Of a stretch of DNA of 63,310 nt, positions 38,401 through 48,719 are shown piece by piece; position 1 is the first letter of the stretch; each line of letters opens with the position of its first letter. Origin of the DNA: Tubiluchus corallicola (Eukaryota > Priapulida > Priapulimorpha > Priapulimorphida > Tubiluchidae). A program made the position numbers and the translations under genes. A model generated the notes under the pieces. That model did not search any database and was not told the DNA's origin. It worked only from the letters and a program-made list of their open reading frames with translations. Location: NCBI GenBank assembly GCA_030141605.1, contig JAQGDQ010001095.1, positions 1 through 63,310 of the forward strand, given 5' to 3'.

Positions 38401-41358
38401 GTCGCCTGATGGCATTTGGCGCGAATTTCGCAAGGCCAAGCTCTTCGGGATATAAGCTCTGAGCTGGGAACATGAGTGAGTTAGTCGGGCGTGAGTCAGT
38501 GAGCGGACATTGAGAGAGTCAGGAGCCAGAGAGAGGCGACACAGAGAATCTGACAGGGAGCGGAGACATCGTTTGACACCAGCGTGGAACAGGTCTACGT
38601 CCTCAGCAGATCGACTGGGCACTGGATCGATGAATAGTCTCACAATACCATTGGAGTTGACCAAGTGTACGAGAGTTGCATTGCGGTCATTCCACCGAGT
38701 TAAGTAATCTTAACGCATTTGTAACTGAGAGTAACTCTGCATAACTGTAGTTCACATTGTATTAAGCACCTTAAGTGCAGCATACTGAATATTTGTTAAG
38801 TGAATTGCTTGAGTATCTTTTTGGAGCTATACATTAGTTGTGAACGCCTACAAGCGTGTAAGGACAAATCTTGTACAGCTACCTAGATAAAAGTAAATTT
38901 GTAAACCAATAAAGCTGATTCACTTTGACGTAACTTATGAGTTCATGTATGCTTTAAAGTGTTTGAAGTTAAGCAACACAAAATCCGACATACGATCCTG
39001 TAGATTCGCATTGCATTAATTAATTAGATAAAGCTCAATTGCGGGAGCTAGGCTAGATAGCTTTAGGACGAAAGACTTTACTCACAACGTGAAGTCGAAG
39101 TGTCAGTCTTGAGGGACAAGATTATTGCCCGATAGACTCATCTAAAGCCCTAGGTAGCAATTAATTATATAGGAAGCGAATCGATTAAATTATTATACAA
39201 ATTACTTGAATACTATACGATCACAAAATACAAAATAAGAAAGTGATAACGTAATCTGTGGACTTCATAATTATACAGGCTTGAACAAACAAAATTTCAT
39301 CTGATCAGTTTGACTGTATTTGCACTTGCCCTGTATCATACCTTAGACGTCAGATTGGACTGCGTGTCAACAACGTATCCCAGTTGGTCAAACAAACTCC
39401 TTAGCTTTTCTTCGTCCACATCAGAACCTTTTCTAGTTTCTGGTTTGCAATCAATACCACAACAACCTTTTCTTACGTCAAACTCAACCATATTAATGAT
39501 CAAGCAGTAGCCACGTGGTTCGGAACCCATGCGATATACCTAATAAGTAACAACATTTGATAACAACAGTTTGCCAAGCAACAGTGACAAATCTCATGAC
39601 TTATGCTGTTTGAGACACATGCATTGATTAGAAATGTTAAACATATGCAGTAGTTAAGTGATGACCTCATGTAACAACACTAGAAATGTGGGTCTGTATT
39701 GCACAGGTTATACAGTAGTGCATGCACAGTTGGTCCAGAACGTGTAAGTTATGTGGCAACATACAAAATGTGGGGCCTAACGTGAAAATCATGACGTAAC
39801 CACATGAAATATGGACCGAGAATGTGCAGATTATGGAATACTGACTTTATTGATCCTACTGACCTCTGCTTAATGTGGAGCTGCCGAATAACCAAAACCT
39901 ACCTTCACTAAGCTTGTTCTGTTTTGAACATCAATATTGCAGATCTGCCATGGGGAGTTAAATAACATTCTGACACACAACCAGCCACATTTATTGGATG
40001 ATGAATGACCGGTACTTCTGGAAGGTTGCTTAAAGCATTAACAAGATCATGCGCATCTTCGCTAGTTTTGAAGAAATATACAGTTTTGTTGTGTGTTTGG
40101 AAAAAAATAGTAATTTAGTAATGTGGAATTAAATCAAATAAGTTAAACTAAGAAATCAAAACAATTTTTTTTTAAAATCTATGTTCAAAATGTTTTTTTT
40201 ACATTCCATCAAAGTGGCAAAATATTAATCAAAAAGACAGAATTGTTGCTATACAGAGAAGACACTGTGAATACAAATGGAATGCATCACAGACACCTCT
40301 ATGTAATATTTGCTTCCCGAATCTGTTGAGGCTTCTCCTAAATTTCAAACACAGATAAGGTCTAACTCCATGAAGAGACTGCATGATTGCCAACCACAGG
40401 TGCATCACACTGAGCAACAGCACCTCTATGTAATATTTGCTTCCCGAATCTGTTGAGGCTTCTCTTAAAATTTCAAACACAGATAAGTTCTAACTCCACG
40501 AAAAGACTGCATGATTGCCAACCACAGGTGCACCACACAGAGCAACAAAATACTAAACTGCCTACCTCACAGTGCTCTTTCATGTATAAAGCATTAACAG
40601 GCAACTTTTTGCATGCCACCTCAGACATTTCAAACATGGCTGACTTGGCCTCAGGGTCATTCCATGTCAATTGACCAAAAATTTTGGATCATCTACACCC
40701 GACCATTTTGTATTTTGATGAAACTTGGTGCGATTATTGGGCTTTTTGACAATATTTTATGTTCAAAATTTTGGGTCAATTGGTCCACCCATTCAAAAGT
40801 TATGACAATTTGAGATCTTGAGCTTTTCACACTCTTTCGCGTTAGCCCGAAATCTCAAAAATCCATATCTCAACACCTACTGAATCAAAATGCATGTGAG
40901 AGGTGTTGTTTTAATCAGAAAAAATACCTAGAATCCAAATCCAAGCTCAAATGTAAATCTATCTGATGATTTTCAGTTGATGAACTTTTAACCCAGGTTT
41001 TGACCTTGACCTTGAGACCCCTGGATAAAAAATCCTTGACCAGCAAGTTAGTGAGGATGTTGGAGAAGTGTTACATGTGTATTTGTATCTGTAATTTGTG
41101 ATAATTACAAATTGTCTTTATTTATTATTATTATTCACAAAGTAACCAAAAGGGAATATTTTTTATCAGACTTAGGAAAAGTAAACCCACTGACAACTGA
41201 GTAATTTATTTGGTTGTTTTTACGAACTTAATAACATGGCATGCGACATCAAATTAGTAACTCACATTTTCTTGAGGTGGACTCCCATATCTTGCATTCA
41301 CTCTTGTCCCTTTCAGCACCTTGACGGTAGATGGAACATTGCCACCTCCAGTTGCCAT
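28969..41358 (-). CDS. Caspase-STING-STING fusion protein (twelve-exon gene model)
   Basis: Exons in transcript order: 41358-41266, 40649-40566, 40028-39903, 39539-39342, 37382-37223, 36260-36198, 35582-35460, 33760-33651, 31656-31555, 31342-30687, 30546-30399, 29427-28969. Exons 4-12 are strong and join in phase (0-0-1-1-1-0-0-2-0) into 672 residues; exons 2 and 3 are tentative, giving about 773 in all. The caspase spans about 102-353 and has the S1 Arg, catalytic His (about 195) and Cys (about 239). Its p10 end, SSLMKRLFFNPP, runs without a stop into a first STING ligand-binding domain (about 354-560) and a second (about 560-715). No transmembrane helices or TBK1-recruiting tail are seen, so a cytosolic protein is expected. 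In known STINGs the domain binds cyclic dinucleotides as a dimer. Inference: ligand binding would bring caspases together and trigger proteolysis or death. Confidence 0.85.
30399..30546 (-). CDS. Fusion gene exon 11: helix 1 of second STING domain and acidic insert
   Basis: 148 bases, phase 2 to 0. YAGHYFHNYSINLQERLNQF continues the helix in the manner of GYLRLILPELQARI. It is followed by an unusual acidic stretch (SDSDDDDDEDDE) before the core strand in the next exon. The donor CAG|GTATGC is good. Confidence 0.82.
30687..31342 (-). CDS. Fusion gene exon 10: first STING domain
   Basis: 656 bases, phase 0 to 2. GLGIALAYWHWIGYPAVIKD matches helix 1 of STING (human GLAWSYYIGYL), including the IGY whose Tyr stacks on the ligand base. 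KQIIVYSQSCLG matches the first core strand (LYILLPLDCGV). GMKGRKYGV matches GIKDRVYSN, keeping Arg and Tyr of the lid. At the Thr-Pro ligand motif it reads AVDYPSAI where human has LEYATPLQ, so that Thr is replaced. FHKTLQDIV and PFVLLPYDD match FCRTLEDIL and CRLIAYQEP. The exon ends with GFLIAERS, the start of helix 1 of the second STING domain. Confidence 0.88.
31555..31656 (-). CDS. Fusion gene exon 9: caspase p10 C-terminus
   Basis: 102 bases, phase 0 to 0. VHRQVFAGFEK continues LMTR as in caspase LTRVN, and VPELESSLMKRLFF matches the closing strand (VSMLTKELYF in vertebrate caspases). There is no stop after it: the donor CTT|GTAAGT leads in frame to the STING exon. This exon is the proof of fusion. 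Confidence 0.9.
32450..32680 (+). CDS. Small uncharacterised ORF nested in the fusion gene
   Basis: A 76-codon plus-strand frame inside intron 8, opposite in strand to the host gene. It has a start at 32450 or 32459 and mixed composition (ASWEDVPPLAGHAKIVVKLG; LQNKLHQMQELTVTAFS). I do not recognise it with confidence. The MQ-containing helix recalls the small KEOPS subunit GON7, but this is only an impression. A possible donor overlaps the last codons, so it could be one exon of a longer gene. Confidence 0.3.
   Translation: MSSMTAASWEDVPPLAGHAKIVVKLGNADKKHLFLPGKTKEREHTNENGESHRPLQNKLHQMQELTVTAFSVYGYV
33651..33760 (-). CDS. Fusion gene exon 8: caspase p10 substrate-binding region
   Basis: 110 bases, phase 1 to 0. 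YVSWRSETEGTSFIRKLVTE matches the SWRN-GSWF region of the small subunit, including the Arg that binds the substrate backbone and acidic P1. The usual GSW is GTS. It ends HELMTR at a GTGAGT donor. Confidence 0.92.
35411..35490. repeat. 40-bp tandem duplication across the exon 7 splice donor
   Basis: ATTGATACATTACCTGACAC and its continuation to GGCATAC occur twice here but once in the other segmental copy. It duplicates the end of exon 7 and its donor, so two tandem donors 40 bases apart exist; use of the distal one would shift the frame. Confidence 0.85.
35460..35582 (-). CDS. Fusion gene exon 7: caspase interdomain linker
   Basis: 123 bases, phase 1 to 1. It encodes a linker with several Asp residues (ADHEYDKLTQDSA) that could be cleavage sites between large and small subunits, then NTIVCRSTVS, the first p10 strand. 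A 40-base direct duplication just past the 3' end repeats the splice donor. Confidence 0.88.
36198..36260 (-). CDS. Fusion gene exon 6: caspase active-site Cys
   Basis: 63 bases, phase 1 to 1. It encodes SSAVDLLGKPKIFIIQACRG, the invariant caspase pentapeptide with nucleophilic Cys. This exon lies within segmental copy B and is duplicated at 26525-26587. Confidence 0.95.
36405..36770. repeat. Minisatellite of about 91 bp, four units
   Basis: GAGTGAATGAAAGAATGGTT recurs at spacing of about 91 bases with GGTTAGTAGACATGATGGAA and AGTAAGATTAGGGATAGGAA. The other segmental copy has two units (26733-26920). Confidence 0.9.
37223..37382 (-). CDS. Fusion gene exon 5: caspase catalytic His
   Basis: 160 bases, phase 0 to 1, with a polypyrimidine tract before the acceptor. 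SVDSCVVAILTHGDKGDLLL contains the catalytic His (THGDKG, equal to SHGEEG of other caspases). It ends LPLFSG in phase with the active-site exon. Confidence 0.93.
38220..38940 (+). mobile_element. Possible solo LTR or LTR-like element in fusion gene intron 4
   Basis: The block is GC-richer than the intron around it and holds a TATA-like GGGATATAAGCTCTGAGC near 38448 and a poly(A)-like CCAATAAAGCTGATTCAC near 38908. This is the arrangement of an LTR. I could not fix the ends or a target-site duplication. Confidence 0.35.
39342..39539 (-). CDS. Fusion gene exon 4: caspase p20 start
   Basis: 66 codons, phase 0 to 0. It encodes YRMGSEPRGYCLIIN, the classic beginning of the caspase p20 fold. RKGSDVDEEKLRSLFDQLGY follows, where the Arg next to GSDVD is the S1-pocket arginine of caspases. 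Confidence 0.93.
39903..40028 (-). CDS. Fusion gene exon 3 (tentative)
   Basis: The donor AAG|GTAGGT at 39903 is strong and the phase-0 frame ends CNIDVQNRTSLVK, joining to VYRM of the next exon. An upstream TAA limits the frame, placing the acceptor at about 40029. A second frame through the same bases (EDAHDLVNALSNLPEVPVIH) is also protein-like but meets a stop before the donor, so the reading here needs transcript data. Confidence 0.45.
40292..40545. repeat. Tandem duplication of about 130 bp in fusion gene intron 2
   Basis: CACCTCTATGTAATATTTGC and the following GATTGCCAACCACAGGTGC occur twice in direct order with few differences. Non-coding. Confidence 0.8.
40566..40649 (-). CDS. Fusion gene exon 2 (tentative)
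   Basis: An open 28-codon segment (AKSAMFEMSEVACKKLPVNA, then LYMKEHCE) ends at a good donor GAG|GTAGGC and keeps phase 0. The acceptor (CCCTGAG) lacks a clear pyrimidine tract, so the start is uncertain. Confidence 0.4.
40660..41045. other. Intron 1 sequence of repeat character
   Basis: Contains TTTGATGAAACTTGGTGCGA and TTGACCTTGACCTTGAGACC, reminiscent of dispersed repeats. No family or terminal structure identified. Confidence 0.3.
41266..41358 (-). CDS. Fusion gene exon 1 (start codon)
   Basis: CAGCCATGG gives a strong start context. The 31 codons (MATGGGNVPSTVKVLKGTRV onward) end at GAAAAT|GTGAGT in phase 0. The sequence is not a recognised CARD or DED. Assignment to this gene rests on strand, phase and position. 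Confidence 0.55.
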
Positions 41359-41629
41359 GGCTGAAAAATGGCGGTCAGTGTTCTATGTGATGCACTGAAA
41401 AAAGAACCAAAATGCTTGTTTACATGGTTAACAAGTTGGCACCAAGGGAGAGCAAGCCTCCACCACAAAAAGCAAAGAAGTACAAACACTGAAATGTCTT
41501 GTAAAATCGCACATGAATCTAATTTGTTGTGTGTGGGAATTGCAAACTTTAGCCTAATCATCATAATGCAATAAATTTAGTACACTAGGCTGCTGCTTTG
41601 GTGTATGTACTTATTAACAGGGTGCAGAA

Positions 41630-41857
41630 CCTGGGAACTGTGTTGTTTTTAAACAATTTACCCCTAAATTGCACCAATTGTTTTAAATGCCGCACGTGCA
41701 TATAAATTTATAACATTTTAATAAACTTATTAATAGTTTGCAGAACAGTAATAATTATAAGTTTATTAAAATGTTATAAATTTATATGCACGTGCGGCAT
41801 TTAAATCTACGGGTGCAATTTAGGGATAAATTGTTTAAAAACACCACAGTTCTCAGG
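41630..41857. mobile_element. Palindromic MITE, 228 bp, upstream of the fusion gene
   Basis: The left arm from CCTGGGAACTGTG and the right arm ending CACAGTTCTCAGG are reverse complements over about 100 bases each, sharing ATGCCGCACGTGCATATAAA. It lies about 270 bases upstream of the fusion start codon, so it may sit in or near its promoter. Confidence 0.88.
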
Positions 41858-42315
41858 TCTTACTGGGTCCACTGTCAGTGCTGCTAGTCAGTTAATTCCA
41901 ACTTGCATTATAAATATATCACCTAGCTGACATATTCGAAAACAAGAATATACAACAGTCTAGACATTTCGTTTAAATATGAATTAGCTGCACACTGTCA
42001 ATTTACTGTGAGTAAAATTTCTAAAAGTTGATATCTTGGTGATGGTGATTTATGTCCGAGAATTGCTATAAACAATCCAAGTGTAGTAGTGACCTGTGTG
42101 GAAGTTGTAATTGTACATTTTAATTAGGTGCTGCCATCTATGAACTAATCCTGTTACATTCTACCAGCTAACTTACCCCCAGTATAATTGTACGGACCAG
42201 TGAGTGCATATTCACTGGTTCTCTCCCTATTTTAAAGTAATGGTTTTTGTGAAGCCTTTGCAAGTCTGCATAGGTCAAGTCCTATACCTGTATATACTGA
42301 CTGTTTTTACTTTCT

Positions 42316-43985
42316 AGTCACTCTCACTCTCAGTGTTCAGTGCAGGACTCTCACTCTCAGTGTTCAGTGCAGGAGACTCTCGCTCTCAGTGTTCAGGACT
42401 CTCAGTGTTCAGGACTCTCACTCTCAGTGTTCAGGACTCTCACACTCTCACTCTCAGTGTTCAGGACTCTCACTCTCAGTGTTCAGTGCAGGACACTCTC
42501 ACTCTCAGTGTTCAGTGCAGGACACTCTCACTCTCAGTGTTCAGGACTCTCACTCTCAGTGTTCAGTGCAAGACACTCTCACTCTCAGTGTTCAGGACTC
42601 TCACTCTCAGTGTTCAGTGCAGGACACTCTCACTCTCAGTGTTCAGGACTCTCAATCTCAGTGTTCAGGACTCTCACTCTCAGTGTTCAGGACTCTCATT
42701 CTCAGTGTTCAGGACTCTCACTTTCAGTGTTCAGGACTCTCACTCTCAGTGTTCAGGACTCTCACACTCTCACTCTCAGTGTTCAGTGCAGGACACTCTC
42801 ACTCTCAGTGTTCAGGACTCTCACTCTCAGTGTTCAGTGCAGGACACTCTCACTCTCAGTGTTCAGGATTCTCACTCTCAGTGTTCAGGACTCTCACTCT
42901 CAGTGTTCAGGACTCTCACTCTCAGTGTTCATAACTCTCACTCTCAGTGTTCAGGACTCTCACTCTCAGTGTTCAGGACTCTCACTCTCAGTGTTCAGGA
43001 CACTCACTTTCAGTGTTCAGGACTCTCACACTCTCACTCTCAGTGTTCAGGACTCTCACACTCTCACTCTCAGTGTTCAGTGCAGGACACTCTCACTCTC
43101 AGTGTTCAGGGCTCTCACTCTCAGTGTTCAGGACACTCTCACTCTCAGTGTTCAGGACTCTCACTCTCAGTGTTCAGGACTCTCACTCTCAGTGTTCAGG
43201 ACTCTCACTCTCAGTGTTCAGGACTCTCACTCTCAGTGTTAGTGCAGGAGACTCTCACTCTCAGTGTTCAGGACTCTCACTCTCAGTGTTCAGGACTCTC
43301 ACTCTCAGTGTTCAGGACTCTCACTCTCAGTGTTCAGGACTCTCACTCTCAGTGTTCAGTGCAGGAGACTCTCGCTCTCACTGTGTTCAGTGCAGGAGAC
43401 TCTCGCTCTCATTCTCAGTGTTCAGTGCAGGAGACTGTCGCTCTCATTCTCAGTGTTCAGTGCAGGAGACTCTCGCTCTCACTCTCAGTGTTCAGTGCAG
43501 GAGACTCTCGCTCTCATTCTCAGTGTTCAGTGCAGGAGACTCTCGCTCTCATTCTCAGTGTTCAGTGCAGGAGACTCTCACTCTCACTCTCAGTGTTCAG
43601 TGCAGGAGACTCTCACTCTAACTCTCAGTGTTCAGTGCAGGAGACTCTCGCTCTCACTCTCAGTGTTCAGTGCAGGAGACTCTCGCTCTCACTCTCAGTG
43701 TTCAGTGCAGGAGACTCTCGCTCTCAATATCAGTGTTCAGTGCAGGAGACTCTCACTCTCAGTGTTCAGTGCAGGAGACTCTCGCTCTCATTCTCAGTGT
43801 TCAGTGCAGGAGACTCTCGCTCTCAATATCAGTGTTCAGTGCAGGAGACTCTCGCTCTCATTCTCAGTGTTCAGTGCAGGAGACTCTCGCTCTCATTCTC
43901 AGTGTTCAGTGCAGGAGACTCTCGCTCTCACTCTCAGTGTTCAGTGCAGGAGACTCTCGCTCTCACTCTCAGTGTTCAGTGCAGC
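42316..43985. repeat. Compound minisatellite of 22-bp and 35-bp units
   Basis: The first 1 kb is built on CTCTCACTCTCAGTGTTCAG plus GA (22 bases), with interspersed GTGCAGGA forms. The last 0.6 kb is built on a 35-base form with CTCTCGCTCTCACTCTCAGT and GTTCAGTGCAGGAGA. All three plus frames are open (up to 591 codons) purely because the unit lacks stops, so it is not called coding. Confidence 0.95.
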
Positions 43986-44361
43986 AGTCATTCTATCCAT
44001 GTGTCTGTAGTTTTAATAAACACTTTTCTGTTTTGTGCAGTGCAAATATGTATTAAAGATTTTTTTATTCTTGTTCTACAAGTGAGTGATCTACAACTTC
44101 AAACATGACTTTCACAACCTGCATGTTTGTGCAAATAAATCCATTTTTAATAATGGCCAAATCGTGTAAGCCGGAAAGTCGTAACAACAAAAACTTTAAA
44201 AATAACCCTAACATACACGTTTGAAAACAAATTAACGGACACACCCAAAATCAGGCAGCACGAACAGATTAGAACATTGCCCGTCGGAAGACCTCATACA
44301 TTCTTGCTCCACCGGAAGACCTCATAAATTTTCCTGCGCAACTAACTTACAAACACATGTT

Positions 44362-45676
44362 CAGGGGCGGAACTAGATTTGACAAGCAGGGGGGCGCAAA
44401 AATTTTCTGGGAAGGAGAGGTATCCGAAGTGGTTAAATAACGATTAAGCCAATTTTAACCCCTTTTATACTGCATGCAGGCCTATAATTAGCGTGTGTGT
44501 AGGACGGCGTAGAGGACAGAGTAATAATGAGAAAATTAACTCTCAGTTAACCTAACGTTATTAATGTGCCTCTAGCTAAATTGTTATTTACAGAAATTTA
44601 TCACACAAGTTTTAAGAAAATAATACGGAGGAAATAATGTCAAAATGAAATGTGGAACGGTACTTCCGTGGACAAAAAAGTGTAAAGTTTTCTGCCTTTT
44701 TCTAGGTTGTACAAGTTTGTCGCCTTCCCTATTCCCAGACATGTTGCGCAGATTTCTGAAACAATTTTGATTAATTTTTGTTCTATCACAAACCATTCAA
44801 TATCACATGATATTCGACACTTTATAAAGTTCACATTCTATAAAGGCAGGTTGATATACATTTTGCCAAGTAGCCCGAATTACACAAATACAGAACTACA
44901 ATAAATTATATGAAGCAATGAAATGAAATTATTACTATAGTGTGTTTAGCAAATTTGTTTTGGCGTGCTGTACCGTACAGAAGGTTTAGGCCTATTCCAA
45001 GTTTAGTGCCGTAACGCTGCTACGCCATGAGAGCTATACGCACAGGGGCACTCAAATTTCAACCTGTGCTGACGCAATCAGAATGGTCACATGACCGGGG
45101 ATTGTTTGGCGCGCACGGGTCTGCAGGAGACGAGTGTAAAAAAGGACGGACATGTTTGTTTAGATTACTAGTGTTATAAAAGGTTTCGTTAACGTCTTTG
45201 TTTGTGAAATTGTCATGGAAGTTTTTGTTTCACACCTCAAGTTGTGTAATACAGAAGATAAATCAATATACATTTAATATCAATATAAATAGTGATCAAT
45301 ACACAAATGTTTGTGGCAAGTTTCGACTGTTTTACGATTTTCGATATACAAGTAAATTATAGATAATTAGCTCTAAAACTTGGGCAAAGTGACAGGGCAT
45401 CGCCACAGTACCGCTGCTCTACCAGCTTCCCATAGCTCTGCACACAGACCTGTTGGCCTGTGTGTGGTCCCTGTAGGCCTACACTGTGATAGGCACCTCT
45501 ATGCACACTGAGTTTTGTCTGCACGCACACTGAAGCTACCAAACATTTTTTTTACCTAATTTTAATTCATATTGAAAATGATTACATGCGAACTGCAATT
45601 TTCACTGCAAAAAAAATTATTTGTCCGATTTTGCAGGGGGCGCCCCCCCCCTCGCTCCTCCCTAGTTCCGCCCTTG
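44362..45676. mobile_element. Non-autonomous DNA transposon with 15-bp inverted ends
   Basis: CAGGGGCGGAACTAG at 44362 has its near-perfect reverse complement CTAGTTCCGCCCTTG ending at 45676, with G-rich and C-rich runs just inside each end. Such ends are common in hAT-like elements. No transposase ORF is present. Confidence 0.6.
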
Positions 45677-45689
45677 CAGTTAGCGCCCC

Positions 45690-45970
45690 CCTAGTTGCTG
45701 CTGTTACATACTGTAAACACACGCCCAGCTGCTTGCAAAACTGTTCAACTCAGGCTGCTGTTACATACTGTGAACACACGCCTACGTGCTTGCAACAAGC
45801 AAAAGTGTTCAACTCAGGCTGCTGTTACATACTGTGAACTCACGCCTAGGTGGTTGCACAACTGTTCAACTCAGGCTGCTGTTACATACTGTGAACACAC
45901 GCCCAGCTGCTTGCAAAACTGTTCAACTCAGGCTGCTGTTACGTGCTGTGAACACACTCCCAGGTGCTGC
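45690..45970. repeat. Tandem repeat of about 60 bp, five units
   Basis: GCTGCTGTTACATACTGTGA and GTTCAACTCAGGCTGCTG recur with unit length 57-64. Non-coding; open frames are by chance. Confidence 0.85.
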
Positions 45971-46735
45971 TAAATTACCTTTCTAATAATAACCTGAGAT
46001 AATTAGCACAGAGCAGATTAACGTCGCTGCTACGATGGGTTGCTATACAACCGCAAAGCAAAATTTTTATTCATTAGTCTGTTTCTTCAACTTTTTCAAA
46101 TCCAGATAACGAAAAAAACAACAGAACTTTGTTCTTATACGATTCAGTTTTACGTTGACAGTCTCTTTTCGGAATTTCATTGAATTTAGAGGTTTGAAAG
46201 TTCAGTTAATAAGAATTTCTTTTTAGCCGTCACAGATGAGGGGGGGGGTAAATATATGTAAATATATATGCTTGTCAGGCAGGAGTTGAGGTCAGTAAAT
46301 TTTGTTTTTCATCAGATAATGACCATGCATTTTACAGCACGATTTTACCATGGCAATGAGTTAACAGTTGTTGACATTTCACTAATAAGAGCCATTGATT
46401 TTCCCTGACAAGATTTTTGACTTCATATGAATAAGTTCTTATACAATTATAGAGATAAATCAAAAGAGATATTTCAGCTAATTGTAAAGTAGTAATGCTT
46501 ACATCACGAGTATGGTGTAAACCAATGTGACAGAGGGGAGTGTTGGCACAATTGAAACCATAGTGCTCTTACATGATATCTAACTTAGGGTAATCGGCAA
46601 TATTTCTTTAGGGATAGTCAGTCTTGTTGTTGGCAGCAAAAATGACACAAAAACAGAAACTGGAAATTAATAATGGAAGGCCTGATGGAATTTGAGTAAA
46701 TTTGCTACGAATGTAATAATATTACAATCATAATG
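45971..46735. other. No gene seen
   Basis: AT-rich spacer with a G run near 46240. Nothing recognisable. Confidence 0.45.
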
Positions 46736-46741
46736 TAGCAG

Positions 46742-47048
46742 ATTAAGCCACTTAGCAGGCCTACAGTTGGCCTACGTTCATGGCTCACAAACATGGAAAC
46801 TCATTAGAATAACCTAATCTAGCCACTTAGTAGGCCTACAGTTGGCCTACGTTTATGGCTCACAAGCGTAGAAACCCATATTACAATAACCTAATCTAGT
46901 CACATAGTAGGCCTACAGTTGGCCTATGTTTATGGCACACAAGTGTAGAAACCCATATTAGAATAACCTAATCTAGTCACATAGTAGGCCTACAGTTGGC
47001 CTATATTTATGGCCCACAAGCAAAGAAACTCATATTAGAATAACCTGC
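46742..47048. repeat. 77-bp tandem repeat, four units
   Basis: GGCCTACAGTTGGCCTACG with TATGGCTCACAAG and AATAACCTAATCTAG recurs four times. Units carry scattered differences. Confidence 0.85.
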
Positions 47049-47049
47049 T

Positions 47050-48300
47050 ATTCATTTGTGTTAATATCTAGCTAACAAAAATGTTTTAAAAAAATTGCAT
47101 TAGTTTGAGAAAGTAAAATCTGAATTTTTAATTTTTTTAAACTATAATTTTTTATATTAAATTTCTTCTAAGATCAAGGACTTAAAATGAAACACCTTTA
47201 ACAATAAACATTAGCATACTTGTATGATTATATGCTTCGATGATACTATCTTCCATGTGTATTTAGTAATAGTCACTATTAATCATCGAAATAGTTTAGA
47301 TTTAAGAGAGCCCTGTTCTGCAAATATGTAAACTTTCAGTTAACAAAAATGTTTTAAATAAATTATAATAATCTGGGAATATTTAAGCTGCAATATTTAA
47401 AAAATTCAAGTTTAAATTTTATAAAAAAATTTTAAATTAAATTTTCTTAAAATGAAACGTTTCAGTCATAAAACATCAGCATGTATTAATAAAATGTATT
47501 TAAACTGTAATAGTAACTGTTAATCACCGAAATAGTTTACATAAGAACACCCTGCTGTGCATGTAAACTTCCAGCTAACAAAAATGTTTGGAATAAATTC
47601 TGGTCAACTCAACTCAAAATCAAATCAAATTTATTTATATTTGACGTAAATAACAAACATATTGGTATACAAGTAAAATTACGAGTATATATTAGTAAAA
47701 AAAACTACTTAAATGGGACGGGGTGGCGAAAACGTGACGTTACCGAATCAGACACCCCTAATAGTTTGAGCATACTACACGTGGGACGAAAAATAAAAAA
47801 AATCGGTTACATTCACGTTTAAATTAGCTGGGATTCGTTTAAGAAACACCCAAAATGAGGCTACAAATTTATGCCACGTAGTTGCCTGTGTCCGCCATGT
47901 TGGAAGTTTTAAAATTATTTTCTTACCTCACAAGTTTGTACGAATATAACATCGGTCAGTAATAATAGTATAAAATACTTACACTAGAGTCTTCTAAATA
48001 ACATTATTCAGGTAAAAAACACAAATGACAATAATAATAACTATTCACACAGTAAAATAATAGTATTAACACTTTACACTACAAAAAAGGGATGACGCCA
48101 TACTTACAATCGCTCAGACAAAAAGCAGACTGTATCTCGCTTATCTGCTTGTACAGTGGGCGTTGTTTAGTAGCAGGCTTAAGCTAACATGTTTAGCTCA
48201 ATATAAAAGTTTTATCAACTGTTAATGCCCATGTGGGCCGAAAATGAGTCATATTCGTTAACCAAAGCTGCCGAAGTGAATTCTCTCTTTCCCACTTACT
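47050..48300. other. No gene seen
   Basis: Two loosely similar AT-rich stretches (near 47050-47300 and 47310-47590), each containing AACAAAAATGTTT and AATCACCGAAATAGTTTA-like sequence, suggest an old duplication. No coding signal. Confidence 0.4.
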
Positions 48301-48404
48301 CTACCAAGCCCTGATGTGTCATTCCCATTTCCTCTCTCTCTTTTCTCTATTTCTATTTCTGTCTTTCTTTGTCTCCCCATTTTATTTTTTCTCTTCCCTT
48401 CTCT

Positions 48405-48600
48405 TTGTCACTCTCTCTCTCTCTCTCTCTCTCTCTTTCATCCTCTCTACTCCCTCTCTGAGTCCGCCTACTTTCTTTTTTTTCTCTCCATCTTTTTCTT
48501 TCTATCCCCCTCTCTTTCTGCTCTCTCACATTCTCTACTTTCTCTCATTTTCTTTCTCCCTCTCTCTTGCACCTTCACTTTTCCCTTTGTCTTTCGACGT

Positions 48601-48661
<61 letters not shown>
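48405..48661. repeat. (CT)n microsatellite and pyrimidine tract
   Basis: Pure CT runs at about 48409-48437 and 48605-48661 lie in a pyrimidine-rich tract that begins near 48310. The open frames across it are low-complexity artefacts. Confidence 0.95.
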
Positions 48662-48663
<2 letters not shown>

Positions 48664-48719
48664 ACTCTTTTTCGGGTTTTAATTCTTTTCTCTTTTTATT
48701 TTCCGTGAGCTTGAGCTGT

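Noticed and set aside
42333-44108. 591-codon and other long frames in the 42-44 kb array
   Set aside because: All three plus frames are open because the 22-bp unit lacks stops; the sequence is CT-rich low complexity.
48314-48708. Hydrophobic ORFs over the CT tract
   Set aside because: Ser/Leu/Phe-only composition from a pyrimidine microsatellite.
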